Assembly: GCA_025463055.1 (NCBI GenBank)
Contig: JAOAPV010000074.1
Coordinates: forward strand, 1-64,000
DNA from: Candidatus Acidiferrum typicum
Lineage (GTDB): Bacteria > Acidobacteriota > Terriglobia > Acidiferrales > UBA7541
Reading direction: 5' to 3'
DNA: 64,000 nucleotides
Shown here piece by piece: positions 24,989 to 34,350 of this stretch. Under the pieces are notes generated by a model that was not told where the DNA came from, made no database searches, and was given only the letters and a program-made list of their open reading frames with translations. Position 1 is the stretch's first letter, and each line of letters starts with the position of its first letter. Made by a program: the position numbers and the translations under genes.

Positions 24989-27400
24989 ATGTTGCGAAGT
25001 GAAGCGGCGAAGTACGCGCGCTGGTCGGCCATTATCGCGCTGATGCTTGCGGCGATGACTATCCTGGCCTATGTGCGGCGCGATTGGGTGCGACATCTAG
25101 AAAAGAAAAATGCGCCTCCTGCCGCGCCTATTGAGGTCTCGCGACAGTCCGCTGGACTCAATTTCAAAAAGGTCGAATTGAAGCAGACCATTTTCGAGGT
25201 GGCCGCCTCAAAATCCACGGAATTCAAAGGGCAGGACGCCAACTTGCTTGAGGACGTTCGCATCACCATTTATGGCAAAGCTGGCGACCGGCACGACGTG
25301 ATTCACACGCGGAGCTGCCGGTACGGAAAGGAAAATGGAGGCATCGAGTGCAGCGGCGAAGTGCAAATTGACCTGATGAGCGCGGCCGATGCACAGCGAA
25401 CGCAGGGTCATCCGGAGGCCGCCGATACTGTAACGACGCACATCCAGACGCGCGGCGTACAATTCGATCGCCCCACCGGACTGGCGCGCACCGATCAGAA
25501 GGTGACGTTTGTATTCCCGAGCGGAAGCGGAGAAGGGATCGGCCTGGAATATAAATCTGAAGAAGGCACGGTGCGCCTGCTGCGCGATGTGCAGTTCACC
25601 TTGAAGCAAAACGCGTCGAGCGCTATCAAACCCAGAGCAGCCAATTTGCAGCGGCGCCCACCTGACGAAGTTCGTGTAAAAGGGTCCAGCTTGGATTTCG
25701 GACGTGACTCGCATTTGCTGCGTCTCTTTGGACCAGCCGGAGCGGAGACGGCGGCGGAGCGGCTGAGCGCCGGCGAAATTAATTTGTTGCTCGACAAAGA
25801 GTTTCACGCGCAAACGCTGGTTGCATCCAGCGCTGGCGGTAACCGGCCGGCTGTCATGTCGCAGGGTACGCGCGACCAAATAAAACTCGAGGCGGACACG
25901 CTGACCGCGCACTTTTCGCCAGAGGGAGCGGTGACGCGACTGGATGCGGCAGGGTCCGTGCGCGGCACACGCAACGGCGCCATGGAGCAGGACCAAGCGA
26001 CCGCCGAGTACGGCACCTTGGAATTGTGGCCCTGGCTGGGCCGTCCCAAGGAAGTAAACCTCAAGGGCGACGTGCTGCTCGAAACGCGGGGAGCCAATAG
26101 CGAATCGCGCATTTTGCGGACGAATGCATTTCGTATGGAGTTCGGCAAAGGCGAAGCGGCCCAACCGGGCAAAGTACAAAAGGCTGAGACGCTCGCGGCG
26201 GGCACTATGGAATGGACCGATGCGCCGGCTCAACTCGGTACAGCTGTGGCAAAAACGAAATTGCAAGCGGACAAGCTGGTCATGGATTTCGCTTCGTCCG
26301 GAAAAGCGCGGCAGCTCCAAGCGATCGGAAATGTGCAGACGGAGCGCGCTGTGGCAGGGCGCCCCTTGCAGACCGCAACGGCTCGTAATGGCGTCGCCGA
26401 GTTGCAGTCCACCGGCGGCTGGTCGCAAATGGATTTGGACGGCGATGTAAAGCTGAAAGAGGGGGAACGCAGCGGTCAGAGTTCCCACGCGGTTTTTGTT
26501 CGCGCAGCGCAGACGGCCACGCTGACCGGCAATGCACTTGCGCGCGACGCGTCCACGGAGACGCATGCACAAAAGATCACGTTTGCGCAGGCAAGTGGCG
26601 ACATTCACGCGGAAGGCGGCGTGCGCTCGACGGATTTTGCCTCGCGCTCCAGCGTCGTGCAGTTGGCGCCCGCGGCGGCCAACATCACGGCCGACGCGCT
26701 GCAGGCGAACTCCAAAGGCGGCCGCGCTTTCTACTCCGGTCACGCGCGATTGTGGCAGGGCGACTCCGTTCTCCAGGCGGACTCGATCGAACTGCTGCGC
26801 GAGACTCGCGTGCTAAACGCCGCCGGCAATGTCCGCGCGGTCTTTCCGCAAGCAGCGGCGCAGATAGGAGAAAATCCCAATATTCGCGCGCAGGAGAGAG
26901 CCACGCTCACTCCCGCTTCCGCAACGGCTCCGCAGACCTCTGCAAAGAAGCCCCATCTTTGGCACGCTAGTTCCGGAACCCTGACCTACAGCGACAAGGA
27001 AGGTCGCGCGCATTTGGAGCAGAACGTTGCCGTGCAATCCGCTGAGCAGCGAATGCACGCGCCGAGCCTCGATCTTTATTTCACGCCTGCGATGCAGCCG
27101 TCGAGTAACGGCGGCGCAAACAACGCAAATTCCCCCACTGGCGCGCAACAAATCAGCCGCGCCCTGGGCACCGGGGGCGTAATCGTTGAAGAAGGCGGTC
27201 GGAAAGCCACAGCGGAGCATGGGGAATACATCGCGGCCAGTGGAAAATTCGTCATGAGCGGCGGAAATCCTACACTTTATGACGGTTCAGCGGGCACAAC
27301 TACGGGCCGTCAATTGACCTTCTATTTAGCGGATGATACGATCATCGTCGACTCAGAAAATGGTTCGCGCACTTTGACGAAGCACCGAGTCGAGAAATGA
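24989..27400 (+). CDS. LptC/LptA-like lipopolysaccharide transport protein, large fused form
   Basis: An 803-residue protein anchored by one N-terminal membrane helix (WSAIIALMLAAMTILAYV). Residues about 45-200 look like LptC (GLNFKKVELKQTIFEVAASK, ITIYGKAGDRHDVIHT). The remaining 600 residues are repeated LptA/OstA-type beta jelly-roll units with the phrases LDAAGSVRGTRNG, LQAIGNVQTERAV, LNAAGNVRAVF and LTYSDKEGRAHLEQNVAV, ending FYLADDTIIVDSENGSRT. LptC (about 190 residues) and LptA (about 180) are normally separate and form the periplasmic bridge from LptBFG to the outer membrane. The lptB gene follows after six bases. The assignment rests on domain look and on that neighbour. Confidence 0.85.
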   Translation: MLRSEAAKYARWSAIIALMLAAMTILAYVRRDWVRHLEKKNAPPAAPIEVSRQSAGLNFKKVELKQTIFEVAASKSTEFKGQDANLLEDVRITIYGKAGDRHDVIHTRSCRYGKENGGIECSGEVQIDLMSAADAQRTQGHPEAADTVTTHIQTRGVQFDRPTGLARTDQKVTFVFPSGSGEGIGLEYKSEEGTVRLLRDVQFTLKQNASSAIKPRAANLQRRPPDEVRVKGSSLDFGRDSHLLRLFGPAGAETAAERLSAGEINLLLDKEFHAQTLVASSAGGNRPAVMSQGTRDQIKLEADTLTAHFSPEGAVTRLDAAGSVRGTRNGAMEQDQATAEYGTLELWPWLGRPKEVNLKGDVLLETRGANSESRILRTNAFRMEFGKGEAAQPGKVQKAETLAAGTMEWTDAPAQLGTAVAKTKLQADKLVMDFASSGKARQLQAIGNVQTERAVAGRPLQTATARNGVAELQSTGGWSQMDLDGDVKLKEGERSGQSSHAVFVRAAQTATLTGNALARDASTETHAQKITFAQASGDIHAEGGVRSTDFASRSSVVQLAPAAANITADALQANSKGGRAFYSGHARLWQGDSVLQADSIELLRETRVLNAAGNVRAVFPQAAAQIGENPNIRAQERATLTPASATAPQTSAKKPHLWHASSGTLTYSDKEGRAHLEQNVAVQSAEQRMHAPSLDLYFTPAMQPSSNGGANNANSPTGAQQISRALGTGGVIVEEGGRKATAEHGEYIAASGKFVMSGGNPTLYDGSAGTTTGRQLTFYLADDTIIVDSENGSRTLTKHRVEK

Positions 27401-27406
27401 CGAGGT

Positions 27407-28132
27407 ATGCTGAAGCTCCAGGCTGTTGAGTTGAGCAAGTCGTATCGCGGACGCAGGGTCGTGGACGACGTGGAGCTGGAGATCGGACAGGGTGAAGTTG
27501 TTGGGCTCCTGGGGCCCAATGGCGCAGGAAAGACAACAACCTTCTATATCATTGTGGGTCTTGCCCGCCCCGATTCCGGCCGGGTTCTTCTCAACGGCGA
27601 TGAAATCACGGACCTCCCTATGTACCTTCGGGCCCGTAGTGGTATCAGTTACCTTCCTCAGGAACCCTCGGTTTTTCGTCAACTGACCAGCGAAGAAAAT
27701 TTGCTTGCGGTGCTGGAGACTTTGCCCTTGACCCCGGAACAACAGCGGGACCGGCTTGAAGAATTGCTCGTGCAAATGGGACTAGAGACCGTGCGGCAAA
27801 ATAAAGCGTACACGCTTTCCGGCGGTGAACGCAGGCGCCTCGAAATCGCCCGTTCTCTCACGCTGCAACCATCCTTTATTTTGTTGGACGAGCCGTTTTC
27901 CGGGATTGACCCGCTCACCGTAAAGGATCTGCAAGAAATTATCCGTGAGTTGAGCCGCTCGGGGATTGGCGTGCTGATTACCGATCATAACGTGCGCGAA
28001 ACACTCAGCGTAACCGACCGCGCATACATCCTTAGAAGTGGCAAGATATTCAGGAAGGGTCGCCCCGCGGAGTTGAGCGAAGATCCCGAGGTGCGGCGTG
28101 TTTATCTAGGCGATCACTTCCGGTTAAACTAG
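27407..28132 (+). CDS. lptB: LPS export ABC transporter ATP-binding protein LptB
   Basis: A 241-residue ATPase with Walker [13 protein letters not shown], signature [15 protein letters not shown], Walker [17 protein letters not shown] and the switch His in [12 protein letters not shown]; the wording [10 protein letters not shown] and GDHFRLN at the end is that of LptB. It powers lipopolysaccharide extraction from the inner membrane with LptF and LptG, which are not in this window. It starts six bases after the LptC/LptA gene and precedes rpoN, an order seen widely in double-membrane bacteria. Confidence 0.96.
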   Translation: MLKLQAVELSKSYRGRRVVDDVELEIGQGEVVGLLGPNGAGKTTTFYIIVGLARPDSGRVLLNGDEITDLPMYLRARSGISYLPQEPSVFRQLTSEENLLAVLETLPLTPEQQRDRLEELLVQMGLETVRQNKAYTLSGGERRRLEIARSLTLQPSFILLDEPFSGIDPLTVKDLQEIIRELSRSGIGVLITDHNVRETLSVTDRAYILRSGKIFRKGRPAELSEDPEVRRVYLGDHFRLN

Positions 28133-28151
28133 GAACAGACAAGAAAAAACC

Positions 28152-29594
28152 ATGGCGTGGCAAGGGCTCAAACTGAATCTGAGGGTGGCGCAGAAGCAGA
28201 TTCTGACGCCCGGTCTGGTTCAGATGGTCAGCGTGCTCGCGCTCAATCGGCTCGAGCTGCGCGAGATGATCAACCAGGAGATGATCGCTAATCCTGTTCT
28301 CGAAGAGCAGAGCGAAGAACCCACGCAATCCGATAATTATAGCGACGAAACCTTCCTCAAGGCCGAAACCGAAAAAGTTCCAGAAAAGCCCGAAGCGAAT
28401 CCTTTCGATGAGTTCGACGTCGGCACCTTCTTCAATCAATACCTCGACTCCGGCGGAGACGGTGGCCGTTCGCAAGAACGTGAAATTTCCGAGCGGCCTT
28501 CCTTCGAGAAGTTTCTTTCCTCCGCCGCTGGCCTCACTGATCATCTCGCCTGGCAATTGAGCGTGACGATTTGCTCTGACGCCGTGCGCGAGCTGGCGGA
28601 GAGCATCATCGGCAACCTCGACGAAAACGGCTATCTCACCGCTTCTGTCGAAGAACTCATGCAGAGCGGCAAGTATTCGCAGGACGACCTGGATGACGCA
28701 CTCGCGGTCGTGCAGGATTTCGATCCCATTGGCGTCGGCGCCAAGGATTTGCGCGAGTGTTTGTTGCGGCAACTCAAAGCGTTTGATCCGCAGAACACTC
28801 TTGCGCAGCAGATCGTCTCCGAGCACCTTAAGCAAGTCCAATCGAATCAGCTGAAAGAAATCGCGCGCGCGCTGAACCGTCCGCTCGAAGTCGTAAAACG
28901 CGCTCTCGATGTGATCAAGAAACTCGATCCGCGCCCGGGCCTTCGCTACAACAAAACCGAGCCCCGCCTTGTCGAACCCGACGTCTACTTCCGCAAAGTC
29001 GATGATCAGTGGCAAGCTTTCCTCAATGAAGACGACATGCCGCAGCTCCGTCTGAGCCCCACCTACCGGCGCCTTTTGGTACGCGATGCCGCCGATCGCG
29101 ACGTGCGCAACTACGTCAAGGAACGATTTACCGCCGCCATCCAGCTGATGAAAAATATCGAGCAGCGCAAGCACACCATCCTCCGCGTCTGCCAATCCAT
29201 CATTGCGCGCCAAGGCGAATTTCTGGATCACGGTCCCGATGCGCTGAAGCCCATGATGATCAAGGAAGTCGCGGAAGAAGTCGGCGTGCATCCCTCGACT
29301 GTCAGCCGCGCCGTGGCCAGCAAGTACGCGCACACGTCGCAGGGCGTTCTCGAGCTGCGCTCGTTCTTCAGCGAATCCGTCAACGGCCCAGAAGGCAGTG
29401 GAATGTCGCTGCTCACCCTGAAACGCCTCGTGAAAAAAATGATCGAAGAAGAGGACGGCACCAAGCCGCTCACCGACGATCAAATCGCCAAGAAGCTCGA
29501 CGATGCCGGCATTCACGTCACGCGCCGCACGGTCGCGAAATATCGCGAAGATATGCGCATCCCCAGCACTCACCAGCGCCGGGTAAAAAACTGA
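28152..29594 (+). CDS. rpoN: RNA polymerase sigma-54 factor
   Basis: A 480-residue sigma-54. Region I is Gln/Leu-rich (LNLRVAQKQILTPGLVQMVSVLALN) in two readable halves, region II is acidic, the core-binding region contains DLDENGYL and DPIGVGAKDLRECLL, the helix-turn-helix reads KEVAEEVGVHPSTVSRAVASKY, and the RpoN box is TRRTVAKYRED near the C-terminus. It directs polymerase to -24/-12 promoters, opened by activators such as the NtrX-like protein at 1.8-3.2 kb. It sits 19 bases after lptB and 13 before rapZ. Confidence 0.97.
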   Translation: MAWQGLKLNLRVAQKQILTPGLVQMVSVLALNRLELREMINQEMIANPVLEEQSEEPTQSDNYSDETFLKAETEKVPEKPEANPFDEFDVGTFFNQYLDSGGDGGRSQEREISERPSFEKFLSSAAGLTDHLAWQLSVTICSDAVRELAESIIGNLDENGYLTASVEELMQSGKYSQDDLDDALAVVQDFDPIGVGAKDLRECLLRQLKAFDPQNTLAQQIVSEHLKQVQSNQLKEIARALNRPLEVVKRALDVIKKLDPRPGLRYNKTEPRLVEPDVYFRKVDDQWQAFLNEDDMPQLRLSPTYRRLLVRDAADRDVRNYVKERFTAAIQLMKNIEQRKHTILRVCQSIIARQGEFLDHGPDALKPMMIKEVAEEVGVHPSTVSRAVASKYAHTSQGVLELRSFFSESVNGPEGSGMSLLTLKRLVKKMIEEEDGTKPLTDDQIAKKLDDAGIHVTRRTVAKYREDMRIPSTHQRRVKN

Positions 29595-29607
29595 GCGGCC
29601 CCGCCCT

Positions 29608-30483
29608 GTGAAACGGACAGCGAGACGCGAAGCGCGCCAGCTTGTCATCCTCACCGGACTCTCCGGCTCCGGAAAAAGCACCGTGCTGAAGGCCTTCGAA
29701 GACATGGGCTTCTACTGCGTCGATAATCTTCCCGTCGATTTAATTCCGATTTTCGCCGAGCTGCATTCCGCCGGTGAAGGGGATTTTGCGCGCGCCGCAC
29801 TGCTCGTCGATGCCCGCGAAGGCGCGCAGCTCGAAAAATTGCCGCCGCTTCTCAAACACTTGCGCAAAGATCATCCCATTGCCCTCGTATTCATCGATGC
29901 CACTGAAGATTCGCTCCTGCGCCGCTACAGCGAGACGCGTCGCCCGCATCCCCTCGGCAAAGATGTTTCTGTGCGCGAAAGCCTCCGCCAGGAACGCCAC
30001 ATGATGGAGCCCATTCGCAAACTCGCCGACGTCGTCATTGACAGTTCGCACTTCAACGTCCACGAGCTCCGCCACTTCGTCACCGAACGTTTCAGAAATC
30101 CAGACAAGCGCCCCATGCTCGTCTCTGTAGTGAGCTTCGGCTATCGCTACGGCGTGCCCACCGATGCCGATTTGGTCTTCGATGTTCGCTTTCTTCCCAA
30201 CCCTCATTTTGTTCCCGGGCTGCGGCGCTTCACCGGCAAAGATCCGAAAGTTCGCCGTTACATTCGTTCGTTCCCGCAAACCGGCGAGTTCCTCAAGCGC
30301 ATCGAAGGCTTGCTAGCCTATTTGATTCCGCATTACATCCAGGAAGGGAAAAGCTATCTCACCATTGCGATCGGATGCACCGGCGGCAAGCACCGCTCCG
30401 TAATGCTCAGTGAGGCCATAAAGAAAGCGCTCGAAAAGCACGCCTATTCCGCCAAGGTAGTGCACCGAGACATCGACAAGTAA
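29608..30483 (+). CDS. rapZ: RapZ-type nucleotide-binding protein
   Basis: A 291-residue P-loop protein with Walker A GLSGSGKST, the family phrase FYCVDNLPVDLIP, and the C-terminal domain with GYRYGVPTDADLVFDVRF, PNPHFVPGLRRFTGKD and IAIGCTGGKHRSV. RapZ in enteric bacteria binds the small RNA GlmZ to control glucosamine-6-phosphate synthesis; homologues elsewhere often have other partners, so the regulatory role here is inferred. It starts at GTG 29608, 13 bases after rpoN. The hpf and ptsN genes that often stand between rpoN and rapZ are absent. Confidence 0.95.
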   Translation: MKRTARREARQLVILTGLSGSGKSTVLKAFEDMGFYCVDNLPVDLIPIFAELHSAGEGDFARAALLVDAREGAQLEKLPPLLKHLRKDHPIALVFIDATEDSLLRRYSETRRPHPLGKDVSVRESLRQERHMMEPIRKLADVVIDSSHFNVHELRHFVTERFRNPDKRPMLVSVVSFGYRYGVPTDADLVFDVRFLPNPHFVPGLRRFTGKDPKVRRYIRSFPQTGEFLKRIEGLLAYLIPHYIQEGKSYLTIAIGCTGGKHRSVMLSEAIKKALEKHAYSAKVVHRDIDK

Positions 30484-30509
30484 TTAAGAACTACAACGCC
30501 TCCGAAAAC

Positions 30510-30538
30510 TTGACACACCGTCTCACCGCGAATAGCGT
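30510..30538 (+). promoter_or_regulatory. Promoter candidate for the MsbA-like gene
   Basis: A perfect -35 box TTGACA (30510-30515) is followed after 17 bases by TAGCGT (30533-30538). Initiation near 30545 would suit the GTG start at 30568 better than the GTG at 30544. Confidence 0.45.
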
Positions 30539-30567
30539 ACCAAGTGTATAGCCGGGGGCCCAGAAGC

Positions 30568-32448
30568 GTGGCATCGTTGTTCTCACCACAATTAAAAAGG
30601 CTTTTCAGCTATGTGCGGCCATACGCTTTTCGCTTGGTCATCGGCGTTATTCTCCTGGCCTTCGTTGCCATAGCCGATGGTCTCGTTGCCTTTATGGCCC
30701 GCATCGCGTGGGACTACGTGCTGACCCCGACAGTGGCGAGTTCGCAGCTCCCTCTCTTTACAATTCCCGGCGGTCGGACCGTCTATCTAAATCAGTTTTT
30801 CCCTGCGCGCATTCACAATGTCTGGACTATTTTCAGTCTAGCCCTCGTAGTTCTCTACGTTTCCAAAGGCGTCGCCGAATATTTTGGTGTAACCGAAATC
30901 CAATATGCCGGCCATGCGGCTGTTACCAATCTGCGTAACCAGGTCTATGCAAAAATTATTCGTCAGCCCATCGGTTTTTTTCAACACAATCCTGCTGGCC
31001 GAGTGTTGTCTGCCGTCATCAACGACATCGAGAAAACCCGTATTGCGCTCTCCGAATATCTTTCCGATCTCTTCCAAAAGAGTTTTACGCTCATCGTCTT
31101 TCTCGCGGTTATGTTTTACATCGACTGGAAGATGACCCTCGCGGTGGGCTTGGTGCTACCGCTAGTTGTTCTTCCCGTCGGAAAATTCGGCAGAAAAATC
31201 CGCCGATCCGCGGAAAGCAGCCAGACTCGCTTGGGCGAGCTCAGCCAGATCTTGCAGGAGACCGTGAGCGGCAATAGGGTCGTGAAAGCCTTCGGCATGG
31301 AGGATTTTGAGATCCGCAAGTTCCGTGAGGCTTCGCGCCGGCTTTTGCGTGAGAGCATGCGTTGGGTGCGCGCCGCCGTTGCTACAGGGCCACTAATGGA
31401 TCTGCTCGGCGCTATCGTGATCCCGCTGCTGCTCCTGTATGCTCGCGACCAAATCAAGGCACACCGGATGACGCAGGGAATTTTTCTGGCCTTCCTTTAC
31501 GCGATGTTCAACGCCTACATGCCTCTAAAGCGGATCGGCCAGGTTTATCAGCAGTTCCAATACGCGCAAGGCGCCAGCACTCAGGTGTTTGTCTATTTGG
31601 ATCAACAGGAAGAAATAAGCGAGCAGCCCGGCGCGCAGCCTCTGCCGCCATTCACCAGCGCAATCGAGTTCGATAACATAAGTTTTTCTTACGGCGCCGA
31701 TTCCGCCGTTATTGTGCAGGATATTCACCTGCGCGCGCGCCGGGGAGAAGTCATCGCCTTGGTCGGTTCGAGCGGCGCCGGCAAAACCACCTTGGTAAAT
31801 CTACTGCCGCGCTTTTACGAGCCCACTTCCGGCTGCATCCGCATCGATGGTTTGGACATCAGTCGCATAACCATCAAGTCTCTGCGCGAGCAGATTGCCA
31901 TGGTCACCCAGGAGAATATATTGTTTCACGACACCGTGTGGAACAACATCAGCTACGGCCTAAAAAATATTTCTGAGGAGCGCGTGCTCGGCGCCGCCAA
32001 AGCGGCCCTCGCGCACGATTTCATCATGGAGCTGCCGCAGACTTATCACACCCTCATCGGAGAACGCGGAACTCGACTCAGCGGCGGCCAGCGGCAACGC
32101 ATCGCTATAGCCCGCGCCATTCTGAAAAATTCTCCGATCCTGATTCTTGATGAAGCCACATCCGAACTCGATGCCGAGTCGGAGATGAACGTGCAGCGCG
32201 CGCTTGGCAATCTAATGATTGGGCGCACAACGTTTGTCATAGCGCACCGTCTGGCTACCATTCGTCGAGCCGACATGATTCTTGTGCTGGAAGACGGCCA
32301 GATTCGCGAGCGCGGCACGCATTCCGAGTTGATGGCTCGCGGCGGCACGTATGCCCGCCTCCATGATTTGCAGTTCGCGGACGACGACATGTTGGCGCCG
32401 GCGCAAAATATCCAGCAAGATAGATCCGTGGCAAGTGAACCTCTATGA
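30568..32448 (+). CDS. MsbA-like ABC exporter (lipid A flippase family)
   Basis: About 626 residues: six membrane helices in an ABC exporter fold (residues about 10-320), then a nucleotide-binding domain with Walker A GSSGAGKTTLVNLLPRFY, Q-loop MVTQENILFHDT, signature LSGGQRQRIAIARAI, Walker B ILILDEATSELD and switch His in VIAHRLATI. All ATPase motifs are complete in a half-transporter that would dimerise. Its place among lptB and other envelope genes supports lipid A-core flipping, although sequence alone cannot exclude another lipid or drug. GTG at 30544 would add eight residues. It overlaps yicC by four bases. Confidence 0.88.
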   Translation: MASLFSPQLKRLFSYVRPYAFRLVIGVILLAFVAIADGLVAFMARIAWDYVLTPTVASSQLPLFTIPGGRTVYLNQFFPARIHNVWTIFSLALVVLYVSKGVAEYFGVTEIQYAGHAAVTNLRNQVYAKIIRQPIGFFQHNPAGRVLSAVINDIEKTRIALSEYLSDLFQKSFTLIVFLAVMFYIDWKMTLAVGLVLPLVVLPVGKFGRKIRRSAESSQTRLGELSQILQETVSGNRVVKAFGMEDFEIRKFREASRRLLRESMRWVRAAVATGPLMDLLGAIVIPLLLLYARDQIKAHRMTQGIFLAFLYAMFNAYMPLKRIGQVYQQFQYAQGASTQVFVYLDQQEEISEQPGAQPLPPFTSAIEFDNISFSYGADSAVIVQDIHLRARRGEVIALVGSSGAGKTTLVNLLPRFYEPTSGCIRIDGLDISRITIKSLREQIAMVTQENILFHDTVWNNISYGLKNISEERVLGAAKAALAHDFIMELPQTYHTLIGERGTRLSGGQRQRIAIARAILKNSPILILDEATSELDAESEMNVQRALGNLMIGRTTFVIAHRLATIRRADMILVLEDGQIRERGTHSELMARGGTYARLHDLQFADDDMLAPAQNIQQDRSVASEPL

Positions 32449-33392
32449 GTCAAAAAACGCACGCCAGCCAAACTGCGGCGACGAAGCCGGAATGTGTGTC
32501 CATGACCGGCTACGCGCAAGCCCGCGGCGAGCAAAACGGCTGGGCCATCCGCGTCAGCGTCAAAAGCGTAAACCATCGCTTCCTGGATGTGCGATTCCGT
32601 TTGCCTGAAGGCTTTGACGTCTACGAGCTGCGCATGCGCCAAATCGTGCGCGAGCGACTTCACCGCGGCCATATTGACGTGAACTTAAATGTGCAGCCTG
32701 GCGCAGCGGTTCCAGTACAGGTCAACCGCGATTTGCTGCAAGCCTACGCGCAATCTGCGGAAGAGTTACGCCGCCAATTAGGAAGCGACGCCGGCCTCGA
32801 TGTTGTCTCCCTGTTGCGTTTACCCGGCGTAATTGGCGGACTCGCGCCGCCGTTGCCGGAAACGGATGAAGAGCAAGACCAGCTCGGCAAAGCTCTGGAC
32901 GCGTGCTTGCGCGAGGCTTTGCTCAAGCTCGACGACATGCGTCACGCCGAAGGCCGCCATCTCGCGGAGGAATTGCGCACGCGTGTGGCACGCATCGGCC
33001 AGCAAGCTGACCAGGTGCGCGACCTCGCCAAGACACTGACACCTGCCTTCGCGCGCCGCTTGCAAACGCGCCTCAAGGAACTGCTCAACGGCACTGGCAT
33101 CGAGCCCGCGCGCCTCGCGCAGGAAGCCGCGCTCCTTGCCGAGCGTAGCGATATCAGCGAAGAGCTCGACCGTCTCCGCAGCCACCTGCAGCAGTTTGCC
33201 AAGCTGCTGGACGGCGCAGGCGAGCTCGGCAAGAAACTGGATTTTCTGTTGCAGGAAATGCACCGGGAAGCAAACACGATGCTTTCGAAGACTCCGGGCG
33301 TCGAGACCGAAGCCCTGGCGATTACCGGGCTCTCCCTGGAAATTCGCGCGGAGATTGAAAAGCTGCGCGAACAGGTGCAGAACATCGAATGA
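32445..33392 (+). CDS. YicC/YloC-family endoribonuclease
   Basis: A 315-residue protein with the family opening SMTGYAQARGEQNGW, the motif VKSVNHRFLDVRFRLPEGF and the conserved C-terminal domain GKKLDFLLQEMHREANTMLSKT. Members of this family cleave RNA and help degrade a small RNA in Escherichia coli; that role is known of the family, not shown here. The start overlaps the exporter stop as ATGA, and its own stop overlaps gmk the same way, so the three are translationally coupled. The yicC-gmk-rpoZ order is common in many bacterial phyla. Confidence 0.93.
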   Translation: MSQKTHASQTAATKPECVSMTGYAQARGEQNGWAIRVSVKSVNHRFLDVRFRLPEGFDVYELRMRQIVRERLHRGHIDVNLNVQPGAAVPVQVNRDLLQAYAQSAEELRRQLGSDAGLDVVSLLRLPGVIGGLAPPLPETDEEQDQLGKALDACLREALLKLDDMRHAEGRHLAEELRTRVARIGQQADQVRDLAKTLTPAFARRLQTRLKELLNGTGIEPARLAQEAALLAERSDISEELDRLRSHLQQFAKLLDGAGELGKKLDFLLQEMHREANTMLSKTPGVETEALAITGLSLEIRAEIEKLREQVQNIE

Positions 33393-34024
33393 CCGCGCCG
33401 AACGAGGTTGCACCGCTGGTGCTGATTGTGTCGGGACCGTCCGGCTCGGGAAAGTCGACGCTGGTGCAAAAAATTTTGGAGCTGCCCGGAACGATGCCTT
33501 CGGTCTCCTGTACTACAAGGCCGCGCCGCACGACTGAGGCTAGTGGGAAATGTTATGATTTCATCACGGACAAGGAATTCGGGGCTATGGTCCAACGCGG
33601 CGAATTCTTAGAGTACGCGCAAGTCTTCGGCAAGCATTCCTACGGCACGCCTAAGAAGTGGCTGGAGGAATCCAGAAAAACCGGTCTCGACCTTGTTCTC
33701 GAAATCGATGTGCAAGGCGCCGCGCAGGTAAAACAGAAACTTCCCGAGTCCGTGGCGATTTTTATTTTGCCGCCTTCTCGTGAAGAATTGGAACGCCGGC
33801 TCCGCAGCCGCGGCCAGGATTCGGACGAAGAAATTGCAAGGCGCCTCGCCAGGGCACGCGACGAGATTGCAGAATTTGGCAAGTACTACGACTATTGTGT
33901 GGTGAATGATGACGTCGCGCGCGCTGGGCTAGAGGTGCAGGCCATTGTGACCGCGCTACGCTGCTCCAGTGCCCGGCGGCGTGGGCGCGTTGAAAAACTT
34001 CTGGCATCGTTTGGAGGGAAATGA
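33389..34024 (+). CDS. gmk: Guanylate kinase
   Basis: A 211-residue kinase converting GMP and ATP to GDP and ADP. The P-loop is SGPSGSGKSTLVQKIL, the GMP-binding region reads SCTTRPRRTTEASGKCYDF and GEFLEYAQVFGKHSYGTPK, and LVLEIDVQGAAQVK and IFILPPSREELERRL complete the family signature. Four-base ATGA overlap with yicC upstream and with rpoZ downstream. Confidence 0.97.
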   Translation: MTAPNEVAPLVLIVSGPSGSGKSTLVQKILELPGTMPSVSCTTRPRRTTEASGKCYDFITDKEFGAMVQRGEFLEYAQVFGKHSYGTPKKWLEESRKTGLDLVLEIDVQGAAQVKQKLPESVAIFILPPSREELERRLRSRGQDSDEEIARRLARARDEIAEFGKYYDYCVVNDDVARAGLEVQAIVTALRCSSARRRGRVEKLLASFGGK

Positions 34025-34257
34025 CTGACATGACTGTGCTGACAAAAGCTCCGGAGAGCCAGTTTGCTTACGTGGTGCTCGCGGCCCGCCGCGCGCGCCA
34101 GATTATGGCGGGAGCCCCGCCGATGCTCGAGAATCCCAGAACGCTGAAGCCAACGCGCATTGCCTGTGAAGAACTCGAGAACGGCCTGGTCGAGTACGAT
34201 TTTTTCGAACCCGCCTCGATCGACGAAGATAAAGACGGCAACAAGCGCCGCAAATAG
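34021..34257 (+). CDS. rpoZ: RNA polymerase omega subunit
   Basis: A 78-residue protein with SQFAYVVLAARRARQIMAG and PTRIACEELENGLVEYDF, the conserved helices of omega, which helps assemble the beta-prime subunit. It is placed right after gmk with a four-base overlap, its usual position. The acidic/basic tail (DEDKDGNKRRK) is short. Confidence 0.92.
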   Translation: MTDMTVLTKAPESQFAYVVLAARRARQIMAGAPPMLENPRTLKPTRIACEELENGLVEYDFFEPASIDEDKDGNKRRK

Positions 34258-34350
34258 CGAGATGCTTGGTAGTGGTGCAGCACGCTGCTTCCCATCTCGG
34301 GAAGAATCAGTCCGCGAAAAATGGGCCTTAGCCCTGAAGTTGAGATCAAA

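Noticed and set aside
25208-26743. A 511-codon minus-strand open frame across the LptC/LptA-like gene
   Set aside because: It is antisense to a clear gene, and its Arg/Leu/Ala composition is typical of a shadow in GC-rich DNA.
28050-29705. A 551-codon minus-strand open frame across rpoN
   Set aside because: Antisense to rpoN; no ribosome site and no recognisable domain.
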